From NCBI RefSeq assembly GCF_014201905.1, contig NZ_JACHFM010000003.1:558001-622000 (forward strand): a stretch of 64,000 nt of DNA, read 5' to 3'. Each line of letters starts with the position of its first letter. The stretch's first letter is position 1. This document shows, in pieces, positions 21,069 to 30,042 of this stretch. The DNA comes from Amaricoccus macauensis. Its GTDB lineage: Bacteria; Pseudomonadota; Alphaproteobacteria; Rhodobacterales; Rhodobacteraceae. A program made the translations under genes and the position numbers. The notes under the pieces were generated by a model. It had not been told where the DNA came from. It was given only the letters and a program-made list of their open reading frames with translations, and searched no databases.

Positions 21069-21098
21069 TATATATGCGGAAGGTGAATTGAAATGCAA
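21069..21098 (-). promoter_or_regulatory. Putative sigma-70 promoter of the nucleoside operon
   Basis: On the minus strand TTGCAT (21093-21098) and TATATA (21069-21074) are spaced by 18 bases, or ATATAT by 17. They lie 33-62 bases before the BMP gene start. The AT-rich patch stands out in this high-GC region. TTCAATTCA inside the spacer is a possible regulator site but cannot be shown to be one. Confidence 0.45.
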
Positions 21099-21690
21099 GT
21101 ACGCACGTCCCGGAGCTTTGTTTCCAAATAATATCTATAATTCCGTGGGTTGCCGACCTTCGGCAATCACAACCTCTTTGGAGAAGCCCGGAGCCACAAC
21201 AAGAATCCACCGACATACCCTTGTCATTCGTGACTGTTCGCTACCGCGGACCGGGCGCTCAGCGACGCATATTCAGGAATTGGCCTGGCAGGTTTGTGGG
21301 CGCCTCAGGGCTCGGCGCGCCGACAACATGCCGGGTGGCCAGCTCGGCCAATGGCGATCTTCAGCTTTGGCAGGCGGGATGCGTCCGATCGGTTCGATCA
21401 GTCGGCGGATGTTGACCGGTCGAGCCCTGCAGATCGCGTAGAGAAGCCCGGCGGACTTCGGGGCGCCGCCTCTGGAATGGGCGCCTAGTTAACACCTCGT
21501 CGCACGTCATGGCATTCAAGCGCAAACGGGATAACGGGTGCTTTGGCGGGTGTCCTAAACGCAGAATTTATTAGAAAACTTATGGACTAATGGCGGAGGG
21601 ATGGGTCTGGCATCCAACATTCTCCAGACTAAGTCTTTGTTTTATAAAGCAATTAAAAGTTCCCAATACGCAGCGTCAGAGTACCCGCAC
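21099..21690. other. Non-coding stretch holding the left junction of the accessory region
   Basis: No convincing gene is seen over these 592 bases. The composition falls from chromosomal to a more AT-rich type near 21530-21680. The left direct repeat (21512-21605) lies here. The Lhr-like helicase gene ends at 21691, reading leftward into this stretch. Confidence 0.6.
21512..21605 (+). repeat. Left direct repeat of the island
   Basis: This segment starts GCATTCAAGCGCAAA and ends TAATGGCGGAGGGATGGG. The same 15 bases start, and a tail matching 15 of 18 positions ends, a segment at 45799-45898. The middle is alignable but diverged (for example TTGGCGGGT in both). It is probably a decayed attachment site. 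Confidence 0.5.
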
Positions 21691-23724
21691 TCAATCCCGC
21701 TTTTCCATGGGCAATGATCCTCCGAGGTCGATGCCTTCGACCCTGTCAAGCCAGCGATGCAAGAGCGCCCACGGGACTGCACGTCGCTTCTCCTCTGCCA
21801 CAAGCGCATCTGACAGCTCCCCGATGAAGCGGCTTGGGCCGACGAACTTCGAAGCGACGGAAAGGGGGAGATCGTTTGCCGTCTCGATACCCTTGGCCAA
21901 GTCCCGGATAGATTCAATCGACAGATCGATCGCGAAGATGTCTCCGGAAACTGCGGTTGGGCTCGGAGAGAAGTTTCGGTCAGGGGCTGACCTTCGAAAA
22001 ACTGCAGCAAGCAGAGCATTCAGTGTCTGCCCACCCCAAGTCAAAAGCGTTCCCCCGTTCAATTGCCAACGAGCCGGATCATACCCATTGAGACGTGCCA
22101 GCGCCCATATGATGCTACGGCTCGTTGGTAGAGCAGGCCCAGTAGCCTTGATCTTGGCGAGCGGGTGAGACCTTTTGGCATTATCTCCGAGGTAAGCCGC
22201 CCCATCGCCTCCCGCCAGCAGCCGTCGCATTGCACCGGCGTGGAACAGGGCGCCACCTGTGGTCGCTGCGTCCGCGTCACGGAATGCTGTGTCGCCAGTG
22301 CGGATATCGACGACGGAGCTACTAACCCCGCCGGCGATGACGGTATGGATCCTCCCCGCATCTCCCTCATCGATCAGCCGATCAGACGGCACGAGGGCCC
22401 CGCGCAAATCCACGAGACAGCCCGTCGCCAGCATGTCATCCACGACCCGAGTGTGCTCGGCTGTTCCGGCTTCGTCAGCCAAATGCTTCTCCATTAGGGA
22501 GCGGTCCTCACGAGTTGCGCGCCAGGCAAGGCTAAGTACCTGCTGAAACCGAACTGACGGGCGATCGTACTCATACACGTCGTCAAGGTCTCCACGGCGA
22601 CCACAGTCCAGCAACGCCTGCATGAGCCGTTCGTCGTCGTCTGAGCTCCGGAACGCGACCACTCTGCAGGTCCCAGTTCGGCGGCTTCCGCGGCCTATCC
22701 GCTGTAGGAAGCCGTTAACGCTTCGCGGCATCTCGGCGAGTACGACGGTATCAACGTCTCCGATGTCGATCCCGATCTCCAACGTCGATGTGGCCACACA
22801 GACGCCAGATCGATCGCTTCGCATCTGTTCCTCTACGCGCTCCCGCTGACCGGCAGGCAAGGCCCCAAAATGGAGATGAACCGGCCACCGGGTGCCGGAG
22901 AGCTCCTCGTGAAGATGCGCCGCCATGGCGTGCGCACCATTGCGGGAATTTGTGAAGACGAGCACTTTCTCAGCGCCCGCCCTCTCGAGCCACCGGGCGA
23001 GCTGCCGGGCCTTAGCCCGGTCTGCTTGTCCGGGCTCCTCTACGACGACATCGACGAGCTCCAGATCGATTTCGCGCGGCGAGCCATGAGACAGTACCTT
23101 CGCGTCTTCGCCGAGCCAGAGCGCCGCAACTGCCGGCATGTCGTCTAGCGTCGCGGTCATTCCAACGATCTGAAAGTTGTCCCGAGGAGACCTTGGCGGC
23201 TTGGCCGGACTCCGGATACGAGAGATCACGTGCCGCAGTTGCTGGCCGCGCGCCTGACCATGCAGCAGATGAATTTCGTCCACTACCACCGATCGCACCG
23301 AATGCAGAAGTTCCGGGTGCCTAAGCTGCAGAGAGTCGAGCGCCTCCGGGGTCACCACGACGCAGAAGGCCCCTTCTGCGCGTGAGTACTCATGGCGGTC
23401 GCCAGTGTAGCGAGCAATCGTCCCGGGGTGCTTGATGCCCAAGTAGGTGACCAGACGCTCGTAGAGGTCATTTACGAGCGCCTTGGTCGGCGCCACATAG
23501 ATCGTGGACAAAGCCCCGCGTCGGAAACTAACATGCCGCTGATAGAGCGGCGCGACGGCCGCTTCCGTCTTGCCAGAAGCCGTCGGCGCGGCGAACAGCA
23601 CGTTTTGACCACGAACGATCTCCGGCATCACGGACGCTTGGCCCGGATATGGCTGCCGTCCGGCGAAGAATATCGGAAAGGCGTCCGGCATCATACGCGC
23701 CAGTTCGGCTCGGCTGTTACTCAT
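21691..23724 (-). CDS. Lhr-like superfamily II DEAD/DEAH helicase (BrxHI/SngC-like)
   Basis: This 677-residue helicase has APTASGKT at 46-53 (Walker A), DEIH at 149-152, GMTATL at 188-193, TSTLEIGIDIGDVD and RIGRGSRR (motif VI) in the second RecA domain. An unassigned C-terminal third follows (about 400-677). The Lhr-like second domain, with its short motif VI region, resembles the helicases of BREX type 2 and Shango. The reading frame is intact. It is the last gene of the operon and overlaps the 487-residue ATPase gene by 8 bases, so the two products are probably made together. DNA unwinding or remodelling is inferred. Confidence 0.85.
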   Translation of the reverse strand: MSNSRAELARMMPDAFPIFFAGRQPYPGQASVMPEIVRGQNVLFAAPTASGKTEAAVAPLYQRHVSFRRGALSTIYVAPTKALVNDLYERLVTYLGIKHPGTIARYTGDRHEYSRAEGAFCVVVTPEALDSLQLRHPELLHSVRSVVVDEIHLLHGQARGQQLRHVISRIRSPAKPPRSPRDNFQIVGMTATLDDMPAVAALWLGEDAKVLSHGSPREIDLELVDVVVEEPGQADRAKARQLARWLERAGAEKVLVFTNSRNGAHAMAAHLHEELSGTRWPVHLHFGALPAGQRERVEEQMRSDRSGVCVATSTLEIGIDIGDVDTVVLAEMPRSVNGFLQRIGRGSRRTGTCRVVAFRSSDDDERLMQALLDCGRRGDLDDVYEYDRPSVRFQQVLSLAWRATREDRSLMEKHLADEAGTAEHTRVVDDMLATGCLVDLRGALVPSDRLIDEGDAGRIHTVIAGGVSSSVVDIRTGDTAFRDADAATTGGALFHAGAMRRLLAGGDGAAYLGDNAKRSHPLAKIKATGPALPTSRSIIWALARLNGYDPARWQLNGGTLLTWGGQTLNALLAAVFRRSAPDRNFSPSPTAVSGDIFAIDLSIESIRDLAKGIETANDLPLSVASKFVGPSRFIGELSDALVAEEKRRAVPWALLHRWLDRVEGIDLGGSLPMEKRD

Positions 23725-25180
23725 CCCAGGGCATCACCTCCCCTGAAATTTGCTTGGCTGCGTCATCAACAATCGCGAGTAGCTCATTATGCCCTACGGC
23801 CGCTGACTGGCTCAGCAGCACCGCGGCCGGAAGACCGGCCATCTTCGTCCAGTTCCGAAGCAACTTCTCGGTATCTGGTATCTGCTCGAACCGCTCCCTC
23901 AGCACGGCAGCAATCTGCGCGCACAAGTCTGGATCCGAAAGCAAGTCCACTTTTGGCCCAAGGTGGCTTGAGGCCTCGGTCAAGAAACGGATTGCCCATG
24001 CCTCGTAATCAGCAGCACTCGGTGGAGCGAGGTGCACGACCTCATCCGGCGAGTGAATAAGCACGCTCATCTCACCAGCCTTTCTCTCGAGGTCTTGCGT
24101 GTCCTCACCCTCAGTCAAGCCGACGAACAAACCGAAGTGCGGGCCTTCTCGCCAGAACGGCGGAACTCCCGTCATGTCGTAATCACAATTTGGATCCTGA
24201 AGGTCTTTTCGAGGGGGATGCGCACATCGCGCTAGCACATCGAAGAAATTGTTCGCCCGAAGGTACCGATTGATTGAATAAGTCCTGACGTGCTCCGCTT
24301 CATCGATGATCAAGGCCAAGCCCCGATATCCCAACGCCTTCAGCACTTCGTGCAGAACGACCAAGTGAAACGCATAGATGAGTCCGGTGTCTTTGGTCTG
24401 TGGCATCGTCGGGATTTTCCCCCGGTAGCCCTCCCGCCACGTGACCTTCCTTATTGCACTAATGAGCTTGACCTGTCCGGCCAGCCAGTTGACCGCGGAG
24501 ACATACTCAAGGTCGTCGCGGCGATGCGCAAGAAACTGTAGCGCTTCGATGCCGTTCCCAAACCACTGCGACGCCTTCAGATACTTCAGCGACCGCACGT
24601 CCATCCACTTATCTCGAATCTCTTTGATGAGATCGAAGAAGTCCTCGTTCCGGCTGCCATCGCTGCGCATCGGGAACTCCAGGCCCGTGATAAGTTCTTG
24701 GTAGACCGAGAACGGCTTGGCCGGATCGGCAGCTTTTGGGTCGAGCTCGATCGATGCCGTTGCCCACCCCTCACGCAGCGCGATAGCTCTCACAAGCCTC
24801 AGGTGGTGGGATTTGCCTGAGCCATAGTAACCCATGAAGATACGAGACGCGCCGCTGCGAAGAGCATCAACAAGGATACTGCGCACATTGGCGGAGATTT
24901 GGTCCCCACCTATCGTCAGCTTGATCAGTTGGTCGGGGTTCGATGGCACCACGCCCAGATTGACCGCCTCGAACGATTGCCTGAAGGCCAAGTCGGTGCC
25001 TTCTCGTACTGGCGCCGAATTTATGACCGGACTACTGCCGTTCGGACGAGGCAGCAGCTCTCCAACCTCGACATCGAACGTCTCTCCGAAGAACTCAACG
25101 GTAGCCGTCTCGCCGAGCAGAGCGAGAACTTGGCCGATGCCGAATTCCTCGTGCTCAACTTGATCACCAGGCTTGATCAC
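23717..25180 (-). CDS. BrxC/BrxD-like P-loop ATPase with a small N-terminal barrel
   Basis: This 487-residue protein has Walker A GYYGSGKSH at 117-125 and Walker B ALIIDEAEH at about 289-297, the patterns of DUF2791 ATPases (BrxD of BREX type 2, SngB-like proteins). The first 45 residues, GDQVEHEEFGIGQV...VEFFGE, resemble the small CarD/UvrD-C-terminal type barrel that touches RNA polymerase or DNA. Its start overlaps the end of the helper ATPase gene and its end overlaps the helicase gene. A role in loading the helicase onto DNA is inferred from context. Confidence 0.78.
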   Translation of the reverse strand: MIKPGDQVEHEEFGIGQVLALLGETATVEFFGETFDVEVGELLPRPNGSSPVINSAPVREGTDLAFRQSFEAVNLGVVPSNPDQLIKLTIGGDQISANVRSILVDALRSGASRIFMGYYGSGKSHHLRLVRAIALREGWATASIELDPKAADPAKPFSVYQELITGLEFPMRSDGSRNEDFFDLIKEIRDKWMDVRSLKYLKASQWFGNGIEALQFLAHRRDDLEYVSAVNWLAGQVKLISAIRKVTWREGYRGKIPTMPQTKDTGLIYAFHLVVLHEVLKALGYRGLALIIDEAEHVRTYSINRYLRANNFFDVLARCAHPPRKDLQDPNCDYDMTGVPPFWREGPHFGLFVGLTEGEDTQDLERKAGEMSVLIHSPDEVVHLAPPSAADYEAWAIRFLTEASSHLGPKVDLLSDPDLCAQIAAVLRERFEQIPDTEKLLRNWTKMAGLPAAVLLSQSAAVGHNELLAIVDDAAKQISGEVMPWDE

Positions 25181-26463
25181 GCGTCCTCCCCCTCCAGAGG
25201 AGGTTCGTTGTCGTTCACAAAGTCGCTAGCCTGCTCATTGTTGATTGCGCGTTGAGCCTCGCGTTGGCCATTCAAGAAGCGACAGTACTGGTAAACGAAG
25301 AAGCGCGGTTTCGGCGTTTCAAAGAGGCGATCCTTCTGCGCCTCGACAATTGCTTTCATGTTCGATTTCTGCAGACCCTCATCCCATTCAAGATGGTATG
25401 CTTTGGCAAAGACCGCGAGAAGTCGGTCGCCAATCTGAAATATAACATTCTCAGAGTTGGCTTCTTCGATGTTGATCAGGGGCACCAGCGGACTTCCACG
25501 CGAAAATGCGACCGTCCCGATACGATCCTGGAGAGCTCGATATTTACTGATGTGCTCTGACCGGAAGTCAGGTGTCGCAGCGTACAAGAACATTACGCCG
25601 CCGAACTCGCCTTCGGCGTTTTGGTTGATCATTGTAAGGAGGTTCTCGATGGCTTGCTTCTGCTTGGCAGATCCTCTCCTAAAGGAAGACGTGCGGGTCC
25701 CTTCATCGAAGGCGATCAGAAATCCGCGGTAAGCCATCCGTGTGCGAAGGAACGCGATGACCGTCTTCAAGCGTCGGAAGGCGTTGTCATCTCGTACCGG
25801 TTCGAAGAGGCCAAGCGCCTTCAGCGCAGTCGAGCGGACGTTGTCGCCCCTGATCCATGAGATCAGTTCGCTATCTGCCACCGCTTCTGTGGCACCGCAG
25901 TTGGTTTTCAGGAGACGCTTGCTCAGCGCCGTCAACGCCGACGCCATCTGCGTATCCGGCGCTCCCTTCCACAGACCGCCGAGTTGCCCCTCAATCTGCC
26001 GCTGGACCAGATCAGGGACATCGTCACCTGGCTCAACGCCAAGTTGCCGTATTCGTGTACTGACCCAACTGTCGATCAGGATCTCGATACCCTTTGCGTC
26101 TCCGGTATCGGCGTCAGCCGGCGGCTGGAACGACTCCATGATGGCGCGGAAGATGGCAGCCGGCGAATTAAACGGGCACTCGGCGCCGACGGTTACGAGG
26201 GCAGTCACGACGTCGTTTTCGGAGGCTCGCTGAGCCAGACTGTTAATGAACTGCGTTTTTCCGCTTCCATAATCGCCCTCGAGGTACTTGAAGCAGCCAA
26301 TGCCGTCCGCGAGGTCGCCGCGGAAATAGTTTTGATCGAGTGCATCAATAATTGGTTCAGTGCCAACATTGATGAAGTAGGAGTCGCGCCCGGGTGCAAT
26401 TGGGGCATTCAGAAGCTTTTGGATCAAGCGACGGGCATCGACCTTCGATATGGCAATGATCAT
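25177..26463 (-). CDS. Second BrxC/BrxD-like P-loop ATPase
   Basis: This 428-residue protein has Walker A GDYGSGKT at 63-70 and Walker B FLIAFDEG at 248-255. The N-terminus (DARRLIQKLLNAPIAPGRDSYFINVG, then LDQNYFRGDLADGIGCFKYLEGDYGSGKT) is typical of the BREX ATP-binding domain family. It is clearly different from the neighbouring 487-residue ATPase, so the operon encodes two distinct family members, which might form a mixed complex. It overlaps the next gene by 4 bases (ATGA). Function is inferred from family and context only. Confidence 0.75.
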   Translation of the reverse strand: MIIAISKVDARRLIQKLLNAPIAPGRDSYFINVGTEPIIDALDQNYFRGDLADGIGCFKYLEGDYGSGKTQFINSLAQRASENDVVTALVTVGAECPFNSPAAIFRAIMESFQPPADADTGDAKGIEILIDSWVSTRIRQLGVEPGDDVPDLVQRQIEGQLGGLWKGAPDTQMASALTALSKRLLKTNCGATEAVADSELISWIRGDNVRSTALKALGLFEPVRDDNAFRRLKTVIAFLRTRMAYRGFLIAFDEGTRTSSFRRGSAKQKQAIENLLTMINQNAEGEFGGVMFLYAATPDFRSEHISKYRALQDRIGTVAFSRGSPLVPLINIEEANSENVIFQIGDRLLAVFAKAYHLEWDEGLQKSNMKAIVEAQKDRLFETPKPRFFVYQYCRFLNGQREAQRAINNEQASDFVNDNEPPLEGEDA

Positions 26464-26476
26464 CGTGTCATACCCA

Positions 26477-27364
26477 TTATTTTCCCACGCGCCGGATATA
26501 GATCATCGATCGCACGATGGTGCCTTCGGTATTTCCGGGAACGAAAAAGGCACGTGACTTTGATCCGTGTGCTTGATTGAGAGTTGCAGGCACGAGTTCA
26601 AAGTTGGGGCCAGATGCGCTATCGCGATTTTGACGCCAATTTATCAGGTTGATGATAAAAACAGCCTCGGGTACGTCCTCGAAGTTTCTTCGCGCCGGGC
26701 TGTTCCAGAAGCGGTCATCCTGCACAGCAACCTTGAAGAGACGTGCCACTTCCGCGATCAGTACGTTCTCGTCTTCGTTGAAGTGTCGCGCCATTCCCCA
26801 GGCGAGCGAAAGCCGATCCAGAAAACGATCGACAGGCATCGTCCACTTCTCGACGATGCGTTCAGAAGCTTCGTAGGCTCTTACTACGTATTCGACATCC
26901 GCCGGAATCTTCGAAGTCATGGCGTAGTGTGGCGTCATCGACCATGACCAACTTAAGCCACTCTTGTCTGGCACCAATACAAAACGGTCAGCAAAGAAGT
27001 GATTGTCTTTGTTACCCGTGGTCACCCCTTCGAGTTGGCGGAGTACCTGCAGAGCGAAACGCCTTCGGTTCTCGGGATGCCGCATATGGTCTGCATGCTC
27101 GTCGACAGCCCTTTGAGCCGCCTCCATTTCACGTTGAATTCCAGGATTCTTCGTTGCATCTTCCGGGAGCGACAAGGCAAGCAACTCTTGCTGTCGTTCA
27201 ATTGTAGCTGGAGGGAGATCAAGTCCCTCTGCACGAGTCTTCCCTTGACCAAGAATACGCGGCAAGCGCGCTGCGAGAATTCCCTTTGCGTTTGCAAGAA
27301 GCCCATTCTTCTCAACGTATCTTTCAAGTTCTGGGAAGAGTTGGGCGTCGGCTGTGTCTGACAT
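26477..27364 (-). CDS. Unrecognised protein of the helicase-ATPase operon
   Basis: I do not recognise a family for this 295-residue protein (start MSDTADAQLF, ATG at 27364). It is soluble and mostly helical in appearance. A charged first third precedes a segment rich in aromatic residues (GLSWSWSMTPHYAMTSKIP, about 140-158). A third part, around 170-240, has a helical pattern, and the C-terminus is basic (VRSMIYIRRVGK). There are no cysteine clusters, transmembrane segments, Walker motifs or obvious nuclease motifs. It lies 14 bases after the UvrD/HelD-like gene and 13 before the first ATPase gene, so it belongs to the same transcription unit. It could be a sensor, adaptor or effector. Confidence 0.75.
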   Translation of the reverse strand: MSDTADAQLFPELERYVEKNGLLANAKGILAARLPRILGQGKTRAEGLDLPPATIERQQELLALSLPEDATKNPGIQREMEAAQRAVDEHADHMRHPENRRRFALQVLRQLEGVTTGNKDNHFFADRFVLVPDKSGLSWSWSMTPHYAMTSKIPADVEYVVRAYEASERIVEKWTMPVDRFLDRLSLAWGMARHFNEDENVLIAEVARLFKVAVQDDRFWNSPARRNFEDVPEAVFIINLINWRQNRDSASGPNFELVPATLNQAHGSKSRAFFVPGNTEGTIVRSMIYIRRVGK

Positions 27365-27378
27365 TGTTCTGCGTTCTG

Positions 27379-29670
27379 TCAGGACTGAGTCACATCGAAG
27401 AGTGACTTGTCCATTTTGCGGAGCAGCGGCGGATATTCGCTGCAGATCAGGGCCAAACGGCGCGCAGGCCGGGAAAGCGCGACATACGCCCGGTTCAAAG
27501 TGAAATTCAGCGCTGCGCTCTCGACGCCTTCCAGGCCCAGCACGATGCATGCATCAAACTCGAGGCCCTTGATGCGCTCCACCGAGGACGTCAGCAGACC
27601 GTCGCCGGATGCAGCCCAAATCGGGGCAAGTGGAACATCGATGGCTGCCAGTTCCTCGCGCAGAGCGTTCAGCGCCGGCTGATCCTCGTTGATCTGTAGA
27701 AGAGCGATACTCGATACCACATCAGATCGGCGTAGAACCGCGACAAGCTGCTTTATGCGGCGAGCATGGTCCTGGTAAGGCGCCACAATGAGCTGGGGTT
27801 TCTTGTCCTCCAGCGAGCTGTTCGCGTCAAAAGTCGGCCTTTCTCGAAAGGCTACCTCGTAGAAGCCCTGCAGGAAGCGACCGATCTGTTTGCTCTGCCT
27901 CATGTTCCGGGCGAATGGATAGATCTGCTCGGCACCTTTGCCTCGCAGGGAGCGCCCGATGTGAAGTGCTTCGGCGTTGCGCATGCCCTGAACGGGACTC
28001 ACGATTTGCCGGAAATCTGCGGAAACGGTCAGTGCGCCGTCGGGGTCTACGAGCGAGCCGAGGAGCGACGCCTCCGCCACCGTAAGGTCCTGAGCCTCGT
28101 CAATGGCGACGTGCGTCCACCGATCGCCGTCAACTGTGGCCGGGCCCAGCGCCGAAGGCATCTCTCTGAATCGACCTTGTGGCTCCAACTCTGCCGGCAG
28201 AGAAAAGCGAAGAAGCCAGGCGATCCACGCAACATCCTCGGGGCCGTAGGTCCGATCATTCCATTCACGTTGAGCGGTGGCGAGGACCTCAGCTTCGTTC
28301 ACGCGCCCTCCGGTGCCGCGCCTCATCCGGTGTGCCGCCTCTGACTCTCTTGTTCCGAGGTAGCCCGCGATGGCGATCAGCGGGTCGTACACCCAGTACA
28401 GCCATTGCTGGAATGCTTCATCAAACTGACGACGCTCGGCTGAGTTCATGCGATCGCGCGCATCAGCGTACGGCTGCGACACCTTTGAGAATACCGCTGC
28501 CATGGAAAGAGCGGACGACGCCGGATCACGCCCCATATTGGCGGTCTCTGCCGAGCGCCGTAGGGCCGATGCCAGTGTTGCGAGCTGGGTCGCTGCACCT
28601 GGGGCCAAGGTCGACCATTTGGCATCCGCTCCATGCTGCAGGCGTTCCGCCACTTGATGCTCGTAGAGCTCCCAAAGGCGAACGAGGTCGTGCTGATCGG
28701 AAAGCCCCGGGATGGCGCTTCTCGCCGCGATCTCCAATTGGGAGAGCCTCCTTTGCCGCGGGCGCGCGTTGTGCTTATACAGCCAGACCTGATCGACATA
28801 GTTGCTGATAAAGTCGCTGACGCCTGCAACGACAGATGCAGGGATCGCCAGCTGCTTGCTCAGGAGAGTCTTTGCCTGACCAGCCAGATTTTCATTTGCC
28901 AGGAAAACGCGAGTGAGGTGTGGCGCGTACTTCACCAGCCGACCTCCGTCGTCGCGCTGGTCCTGCTGATCAAAGAGAAAGCGGATCCGCTGAAACGCGA
29001 CGGTCGTCTTTCCTGATCCCGGTGCGCCAGTCACGATCATGAGGCCGCTCATCCGCGATACGAAGGCCTGCACCTGATCCTTCGTCATCTCCAGCTTGAC
29101 GGCCTTCAACCCGGTCTTGGGCTGCACAGCACGCTTGGGACGCACTGCACCACCAGGCTGGTAGACTGCCGACATCTGTGGCAGCGCAGCGTCGAAGCGC
29201 GCCTTAGCCAGCGGTTCAACGCTACGAAGCTTGAAGCCACTTGCCTTCACGTCTCGGAAGTCGCCGAGGTCTGTGGATAGGGCCAGCTGGATGCCCGGAT
29301 GCGTCCAGGACAGAACGGCAATGTTGGAAGACCCATCCCGAAATACTTCATTCACTGAGGATTCGACGTTCGCATACCAGAGCTGCTCTTTCTCGATGAC
29401 CTCACCACGCTCGCCCACCACCTCGGTGCAGACTTCGACCATGGCTTGGAATGGGTCCGAAATGATCGCTTCGAGGGCAGCGAGCCGCTTATCTGCATAG
29501 TCCCTGCGGCCCAGATCATGTTCGGTGGTGCCGTCCAGCCCACTTCCAGAGAGCACGGGCGCTCGAAACTGGGCGAGCTCATGCTGCGCGCATCGAACTG
29601 CTGCTAGCGCGTTCGCCTGGTCACGTGAAATTCGCTTGTTCAAGTCTCCGTGCTCAATCGGTGCGTTCAT
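27379..29670 (-). CDS. UvrD/HelD-like superfamily I helicase
   Basis: This protein (763 residues from MNAPIEHGDL) has a long N-terminal part without known motifs (1-205). Walker A GAPGSGKTTV is at about 215-224, VAIDEAQDLT (motif II) lies near 520, and the C-terminal helicase part has ERIKGLEFDACIVLGLEG and NRAYVALSRPARRLALI. The layout, with a large insertion between Walker A and motif II, resembles HelD-type helicases. The start at 29670 is preferred because GAGGGTGG lies just before it; starts at 29682 and 29718 are possible. It is the first gene of the operon. Confidence 0.82.
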   Translation of the reverse strand: MNAPIEHGDLNKRISRDQANALAAVRCAQHELAQFRAPVLSGSGLDGTTEHDLGRRDYADKRLAALEAIISDPFQAMVEVCTEVVGERGEVIEKEQLWYANVESSVNEVFRDGSSNIAVLSWTHPGIQLALSTDLGDFRDVKASGFKLRSVEPLAKARFDAALPQMSAVYQPGGAVRPKRAVQPKTGLKAVKLEMTKDQVQAFVSRMSGLMIVTGAPGSGKTTVAFQRIRFLFDQQDQRDDGGRLVKYAPHLTRVFLANENLAGQAKTLLSKQLAIPASVVAGVSDFISNYVDQVWLYKHNARPRQRRLSQLEIAARSAIPGLSDQHDLVRLWELYEHQVAERLQHGADAKWSTLAPGAATQLATLASALRRSAETANMGRDPASSALSMAAVFSKVSQPYADARDRMNSAERRQFDEAFQQWLYWVYDPLIAIAGYLGTRESEAAHRMRRGTGGRVNEAEVLATAQREWNDRTYGPEDVAWIAWLLRFSLPAELEPQGRFREMPSALGPATVDGDRWTHVAIDEAQDLTVAEASLLGSLVDPDGALTVSADFRQIVSPVQGMRNAEALHIGRSLRGKGAEQIYPFARNMRQSKQIGRFLQGFYEVAFRERPTFDANSSLEDKKPQLIVAPYQDHARRIKQLVAVLRRSDVVSSIALLQINEDQPALNALREELAAIDVPLAPIWAASGDGLLTSSVERIKGLEFDACIVLGLEGVESAALNFTLNRAYVALSRPARRLALICSEYPPLLRKMDKSLFDVTQS

Positions 29671-29778
29671 GGCCACCCTCATCAATCCCGACCAGGGTAT
29701 GCGTTTTGCGTATCTCATTTCTTGACAAGCAGGCCTGATGATCGTTCTTCCGCCTTCGCGCGCGCGAGAGGCCGATGT

Positions 29779-30042
29779 TCACCTGAGGCTGCCCTTGCAG
29801 ACACGAGCCTGCTCTCGCATCACCGGGTAGTCGCTCAGCATCTCAGCGATGACCGAACCCTCCGGCAGCAGGGCCATCTCCTCTGCCGCGCGCGCCTGGA
29901 ACTCCCTGCGGTACTCGACGAAAGGTGGACATGTCCCTTGTCCGCCAACTTCAGAACTGACCGTCGCGCAGCCGCTCAGCCAGATCGCTACGAGACCGCG
30001 GGCGGCGAGCCGCAGCCTCCAGCATCCGTCGTTGTACGTCAT
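29779..30042 (-). CDS. Phage outer-membrane spanin subunit (Rz1-like lipoprotein)
   Basis: This 87-residue protein has a lipobox LSGC at about 22-25 and then a short polar tail (FVEYRREFQARAAEEM). This is the pattern of o-spanins, which with the inner subunit join the two membranes during host lysis. Its start overlaps the stop of the upstream lysis gene (ATGA). It also lies within the former reading frame of the inner spanin, as Rz1 does in Rz of lambda. Confidence 0.7.
   Translation of the reverse strand: MTYNDGCWRLRLAARGLVAIWLSGCATVSSEVGGQGTCPPFVEYRREFQARAAEEMALLPEGSVIAEMLSDYPVMREQARVCKGSLR

Noticed and set aside
21221-21488. Short frames in the gap before the island
   Set aside because: They have no ribosome sites or recognisable domains, and overlap each other in several frames.
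21691-29670. A complete BREX type 2 system or Shango
   Set aside because: BrxD-like ATPases and an Lhr-like helicase are present, but no PglX, PglZ, PglW or TerB protein is seen in the operon or elsewhere in the window.
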